A stretch of DNA of 64,000 nt from an uncultured Robinsoniella sp. (GTDB lineage Bacteria; Bacillota; Clostridia; Lachnospirales; Lachnospiraceae): assembly GCA_900539655.1 (NCBI GenBank), contig UQCR01000019.1:1-64000 (forward strand). The letters run 5' to 3'. The notes under the pieces are model-generated. The model was not told the DNA's origin. It searched no databases and saw nothing but the letters and a program-made list of their open reading frames with translations. This document shows, piece by piece, positions 60,543 through 64,000 of the stretch (positions within the stretch are counted from its first letter, which is position 1; each line of letters begins with the position of its first letter). A program made the translations under genes and the position numbers.

Positions 60543-62066
60543 ATGCACTATATGCTAAAAACATATCTGAAATTATTGCAGCAGGCCAATTTAGTAAAAT
60601 CCTGTTGTCTATATGGAAAGAAAGACCAGATGATTGAGAATTTAACGTTTGATTCCAGAGAGACGATGAAGAGGGGACTATTCATATGTAAAGGAGCAGC
60701 ATTCAAACCTGACTATCTCAGTCAGGCTTTCAAAAACGGGGCTGTGTGTTATATAGCTGAGGAGCACTATCCCCTGGAGTATGAGGTACCTTATATTCTG
60801 GTTAAGGATATCAGAAAAGCAATGCCTGTTTTAGCGAAGCAGTTCTATCAGGACCCTGCCAGGGAACTGGATCTGGTTGGGATTACAGGGACAAAAGGAA
60901 AGACTACTACTTCCTATTATATAAAGGCGATTATGGATGAGTACTCGAAATCCGTTGGACTGCGCAGCATGGGAATCATTTCTTCCATCGAGATTAAAGA
61001 CGGTGTGGAACATAAATCCTCCAGTATGACAACGCCGGAATCTCTGGAACTGTACCGGCATATGCGAAATGCTGTAGCATCTAAAAAGCGCAGTATGGTT
61101 ATGGAGGTCTCCAGCCAGGCTTTGAAATACCAGCGGGTGCGGGGACTGAACTTCGATGTGGGTGTTTTCCTGAATATATCAGAGGATCATATCAGCCCTG
61201 CGGAACACGATGACTTTGAGGACTATTTCAGTGCGAAATTATCCATTTTCCGGCAGTGTGAGACAGCGTGCATTAATCTGGACTCCGATAAAGCAGACCG
61301 GATTCTCCAGGCATCCAGGCTGGCGAAATCCGTTATTACTTTTGGTACCGGACAGGCTGGTCAGATATGTGGATCTGTGAAAAATGGCAGAGTGCCCGAT
61401 ATTTTAGGATATGACATTCAGCAGGAAAAAGGCAGAATACACTTTCGGGTGAAAAGCGGACGATTTGATGAGCAGTTCACTCTGGCAATGCCGGGTGTAT
61501 TTAATGTTGAAAATGCATTGGCAGCAATATCGGTTGCGTATTTATATCGCATTCCCGTAGAATATATGATAGCGGGCCTGAAAAAGGCAAAAGTGAAAGG
61601 CAGGATGGAACAGTATGTCAGCACGGAAAGAAGGCTTACCGTGATTGTGGATTATGCCCATAACAGGCTGAGTTTTGAAAAGCTTTTCCAGTCGGTATTG
61701 ATGGAGCACCCTTTTTCTAAGATTGTATCTGTTTTTGGCTGTCCCGGCAATAAAGCTTATAACAGAAGAAAGGATCTTGGACTGATTGCAGGCCTGTATT
61801 CCAAAAAGGTTTACCTTGCGGCAGATGATCCCGGAGAAGAACAGTTTGTACATATTTCAGGAGATATCGCACGTTATGTGGAAAGTGTTGGCTGCCCATA
61901 TGAATGTATTGAAAACAGAGGGGATGCAATTAAAAGAGCCATAGAGGAGGCGGAAGAAGAGAGTGTCGTTCTGGTACTGGGAAAAGGCTGTGAGTCGCAC
62001 CAGAAAATAGGTAAGGTTTCTTGTGTGTACCCCACGGATGCAAATTTTGTGAAAAAATATTTATAA
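60543..62066 (+). CDS. MurE-like UDP-N-acetylmuramyl-peptide ligase (probable paralogue)
   Basis: The start is ATG 60543 (MHYMLKTYLKLLQ), with AAGGGGG 8 bases upstream. The 507-residue protein has a MurE-type N-terminal domain (FDSRETMKRGLFICKGAAF). The ATP loop is GITGTKGKTTTSYY near 112, with central Mur ligase motifs (MEVSSQALKYQRVRGLNFD, VDYAHNR). The C-terminal domain ends with GKGCESHQKIG. The substrate-amino-acid site reads DDPGEEQF near 428, not the DNPR of diaminopimelate-adding MurE, so the amino acid added is uncertain. It stands alone, outside a dcw cluster, suggesting a second ligase. Confidence 0.88.
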   Translation: MHYMLKTYLKLLQQANLVKSCCLYGKKDQMIENLTFDSRETMKRGLFICKGAAFKPDYLSQAFKNGAVCYIAEEHYPLEYEVPYILVKDIRKAMPVLAKQFYQDPARELDLVGITGTKGKTTTSYYIKAIMDEYSKSVGLRSMGIISSIEIKDGVEHKSSSMTTPESLELYRHMRNAVASKKRSMVMEVSSQALKYQRVRGLNFDVGVFLNISEDHISPAEHDDFEDYFSAKLSIFRQCETACINLDSDKADRILQASRLAKSVITFGTGQAGQICGSVKNGRVPDILGYDIQQEKGRIHFRVKSGRFDEQFTLAMPGVFNVENALAAISVAYLYRIPVEYMIAGLKKAKVKGRMEQYVSTERRLTVIVDYAHNRLSFEKLFQSVLMEHPFSKIVSVFGCPGNKAYNRRKDLGLIAGLYSKKVYLAADDPGEEQFVHISGDIARYVESVGCPYECIENRGDAIKRAIEEAEEESVVLVLGKGCESHQKIGKVSCVYPTDANFVKKYL

Positions 62067-62126
62067 TATCATATATCATCATATATCATATTTTTCTGTG
62101 ACATCAGTTAGGATGATTTACAGATG

Positions 62127-62179
62127 ATCCCTCCAAAGCATGCAGTGTCTTAAGATCACTGCTGCTTGGGAGGGACTTT
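62127..62179 (+). terminator. Terminator of the MurE-like gene
   Basis: TCCCTCCAAAGCA and downstream AGTG pair with CACT and TGCTTGGGAGGGA. A T run follows. Confidence 0.85.
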
Positions 62180-62219
62180 TTATGTCCAAAATGCCATTAG
62201 GGTAGAAATGGAATGCTAT

Positions 62220-62248
62220 TAGACAACGACAGTGTTTTTTGTTATAAT
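62220..62248 (+). promoter_or_regulatory. Promoter of the YesN-like gene
   Basis: TAGACA at 62220-62225 and TATAAT at 62243-62248 with a 17-base spacer. The start would be near 62255, about 65 bases before the GTG start. Confidence 0.7.
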
Positions 62249-62318
62249 TTAACAAAATATCACAGAGTGTGTTTGCGCAGGAGTGTGTTCAAAGACCGTG
62301 GTACAGGGGAGGATTAGT

Positions 62319-64000
62319 GTGAGAAGAAAAAAAGAAATGACAGGTATTGTGCATCATAAAAGAATATCCATACAGTTGTTTTGTTCCTATATTATTATTT
62401 TAGCGGCGCCAACGCTTGCAATCATTGTGATTTATTTTATGGCGCAGGCGGCACTGCTGGATGTACAAAAGGAAAAGGCGAACCGGTTTCTGTCAGAGGC
62501 GGTTACCAGCTTTGACAGACAGATGGAAGAAATTAAGAATGTTGGAATCTACATCAGTGAAGATACGGAATTATGCAGGATGGCGGATACGGCTTACAAT
62601 AAGGATAAATCCAAAGAGTTTTATGAAATGTATCTTTTGTCCAGGAGATTTCCGGACTATTCAACCACTAATCAGGCAATTAAGGCTGTATACCTGTTCT
62701 TTCCGGGAAAAAATTATCTGATCAAAATGCCGACGGTAGCGCCTGTGACAAAAAGCGGCTATAACACGGTAAATGGTTTTGGCGATATGAATTATGAAAA
62801 GGTAGTGGAAACTTTTTGTACAAAATATATGTCCGGCACGATTGTAAATATACCACAGGATAAGAAAAGTGCTTTATTTATGGCGCAGTCTGTCCCAAAC
62901 AGTACGTTCCAGGATGATAAGGGAGCAGTGGCAATTGCCCTGAATGAACGGACGATTGAATACCTTATGCAGGGTGCCAGGGTTGATGAGATGGATGATG
63001 CTTTTATTTTGGATGAAGAAGGAAATGTAATCAATTGCTTTTTGGGAGGTGTAGGTGGGGATGGCAATGCATACCACACTTTTTCAGACTATTTATCGGA
63101 TCGTAAGCTGAAGCAGTCTGAAATTGTTACCACCTCAGTGAAATCTGCTTATACGGGCTGGACATTTGCCACAATCACCCCGAAAAAGGTAATGATGCAG
63201 AAAATCGGATATATGAAGTACGTGATTATTATTTTCAGTATTACGTCCATTTTAATTGGCTATGCCATATGCTTTGTTTACTGGTTTAAGCGAAAGGACG
63301 CCGTGAAAAAGTACTGCGACTGCAGCGATACCATTGTGGGGGCAGATGGGAAGAAGCCCAGAAATTTCTGGGAGGGGCTGTATCCGTTTTTAGAGAGTGT
63401 GGAAAGCCTTCAGAGCAGAGTGGTGTATCAGGAACCCATTTTGCGAGCCGCGGTGATCCAAAAACTACTGTATGGGAGATACGATTCCAGAGATGATCTG
63501 CGTGCTGATCTGGAGTGCAGCAAGCTTGAACTGGATGCACAACGGTATTTTGTAGCGGTACTGGAGTTTGAAGATCCGTTGAAAGATAATATTTTTTCAT
63601 CGGTGGAAGAATTCCAGGAATATGTGCAGGAACATTTCCGGGAAAATCTGGACCTGCCACACATGCTTTATGAGGTCAATCAGCTGGTGTACGCAATGAT
63701 AATTCCGGAACTGGATTATTATGCACAGGTTGAACTTAAGCAGAAAATTGAGAGTCTGAACTATAAATTTTATTATGATAAAAGGCTGTACATATTTGCC
63801 GGGATCAGCGGAGAGGTTACAGACCTGTTAAAGCTTGGGGAAAAGTATGATGAAGCATTGGATATCTGTAAATATGCAAGGTTCTATGGAATTCGTATTC
63901 CCCTTTGCAAAGGAGACCTGCCGTCTAAAATGGAGGTTTCCATGTTCCCTATAGATATGGAGATCCATCTGGAAAATGCTATTAAAAAGGGAACGGAAGA
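62319..64000 (+). CDS. Membrane-bound YesN/AraC-like regulator, truncated by the window end
   Basis: The start is GTG 62319, with GGGGAGG at 62306-62312. The frame stays open to the window edge (560 codons). A membrane helix near residues 20-42 (YIIILAAPTLAIIVIYF) is followed by a ~250-residue extracellular Cache-like sensor. A second helix near 300 (YVIIIFSITSILIGYAICF) and a cytoplasmic region of about 235 residues come next. The latter resembles the middle domain of one-component AraC regulators that have membrane sensors. The expected C-terminal AraC HTH lies beyond the window, so the class call is inferred. Confidence 0.75.
   Translation, partial: MRRKKEMTGIVHHKRISIQLFCSYIIILAAPTLAIIVIYFMAQAALLDVQKEKANRFLSEAVTSFDRQMEEIKNVGIYISEDTELCRMADTAYNKDKSKEFYEMYLLSRRFPDYSTTNQAIKAVYLFFPGKNYLIKMPTVAPVTKSGYNTVNGFGDMNYEKVVETFCTKYMSGTIVNIPQDKKSALFMAQSVPNSTFQDDKGAVAIALNERTIEYLMQGARVDEMDDAFILDEEGNVINCFLGGVGGDGNAYHTFSDYLSDRKLKQSEIVTTSVKSAYTGWTFATITPKKVMMQKIGYMKYVIIIFSITSILIGYAICFVYWFKRKDAVKKYCDCSDTIVGADGKKPRNFWEGLYPFLESVESLQSRVVYQEPILRAAVIQKLLYGRYDSRDDLRADLECSKLELDAQRYFVAVLEFEDPLKDNIFSSVEEFQEYVQEHFRENLDLPHMLYEVNQLVYAMIIPELDYYAQVELKQKIESLNYKFYYDKRLYIFAGISGEVTDLLKLGEKYDEALDICKYARFYGIRIPLCKGDLPSKMEVSMFPIDMEIHLENAIKKGTE

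Overview
The window looks like chromosomal DNA of an anaerobic, low-to-moderate GC Firmicute, most likely a Lachnospiraceae-type Clostridium that can sporulate. The signs are T-box control of aminoacyl-tRNA synthetases, strong AGGAGG ribosome sites, several TTG/GTG starts, an EFR1-type flavodoxin-ferredoxin, a Cpr/LanFEG-type peptide resistance locus, YesM/YesN sugar regulation and a BclA-like collagen gene. No rRNA or tRNA gene was seen. Genus was not determined.

Layout. 1-4.6 kb: T-box leader and thrS (no TGS domain), AraC regulator, and an overlapping pair of PHP-phosphoesterase and unknown genes. 4.8-8.5 kb: alanine dehydrogenase and a GH3 glucosidase. 8.5-10.8 kb: hflK-hflC behind what reads as a yybP-ykoY (Mn2+) riboswitch with its own promoter and terminator. 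10.8-14.6 kb: siroheme sulfite/nitrite reductase-like protein and CoA-disulfide reductase/rhodanese, divergent from a LysR gene. 14.6-19.1 kb: repeat-rich surface protein with a response regulator and sensor kinase. 19.2-23.6 kb: three-gene lantibiotic-immunity ABC transporter and its two-component system. 23.7-29.5 kb: sbcD, sbcC and a phospholipase D-family protein.

29.5-39.6 kb is the most unusual part. A collagen-like (Gly-X-Thr) spore-surface-type gene on the minus strand is split in two. Its start and first half lie at 38498-39565, and its second half with the C-terminal head domain lies at 29541-30674. Between them sits a 7.83 kb element bounded by GGTAC. A large serine recombinase lies at one end, and the joined ends rebuild a symmetric attP. 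Cargo: a GIY-YIG/DUF2075 ATPase, a MazG-like pyrophosphohydrolase, a low-molecular-weight tyrosine phosphatase, a large HTH protein, a triple helicase-associated-domain protein and a broken AIM24 fragment. The arrangement recalls skin/SP-beta-type intervening elements removed in the sporulating mother cell. However, the excision product read from the sequence is one nucleotide out of frame.

39.8-44.6 kb: SseB-like protein, alpha/beta hydrolase, condensation-like acyltransferase with a membrane tail, and an ArsR-type regulator fused to a novel sensor domain. 44.7-54.3 kb: a complete carbohydrate locus (YesM kinase, YesN regulator, sugar-binding lipoprotein, two permeases, GH78-like rhamnosidase). 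54.4-54.8 kb: a 27-residue type I toxin facing a convergent antisense RNA. 54.9-64 kb: EFR1 protein, T-box and valS, a small membrane protein and TetR regulator sharing an operator, a MurE-like ligase, and the first 560 codons of a membrane-bound YesN-like regulator that runs off the window.
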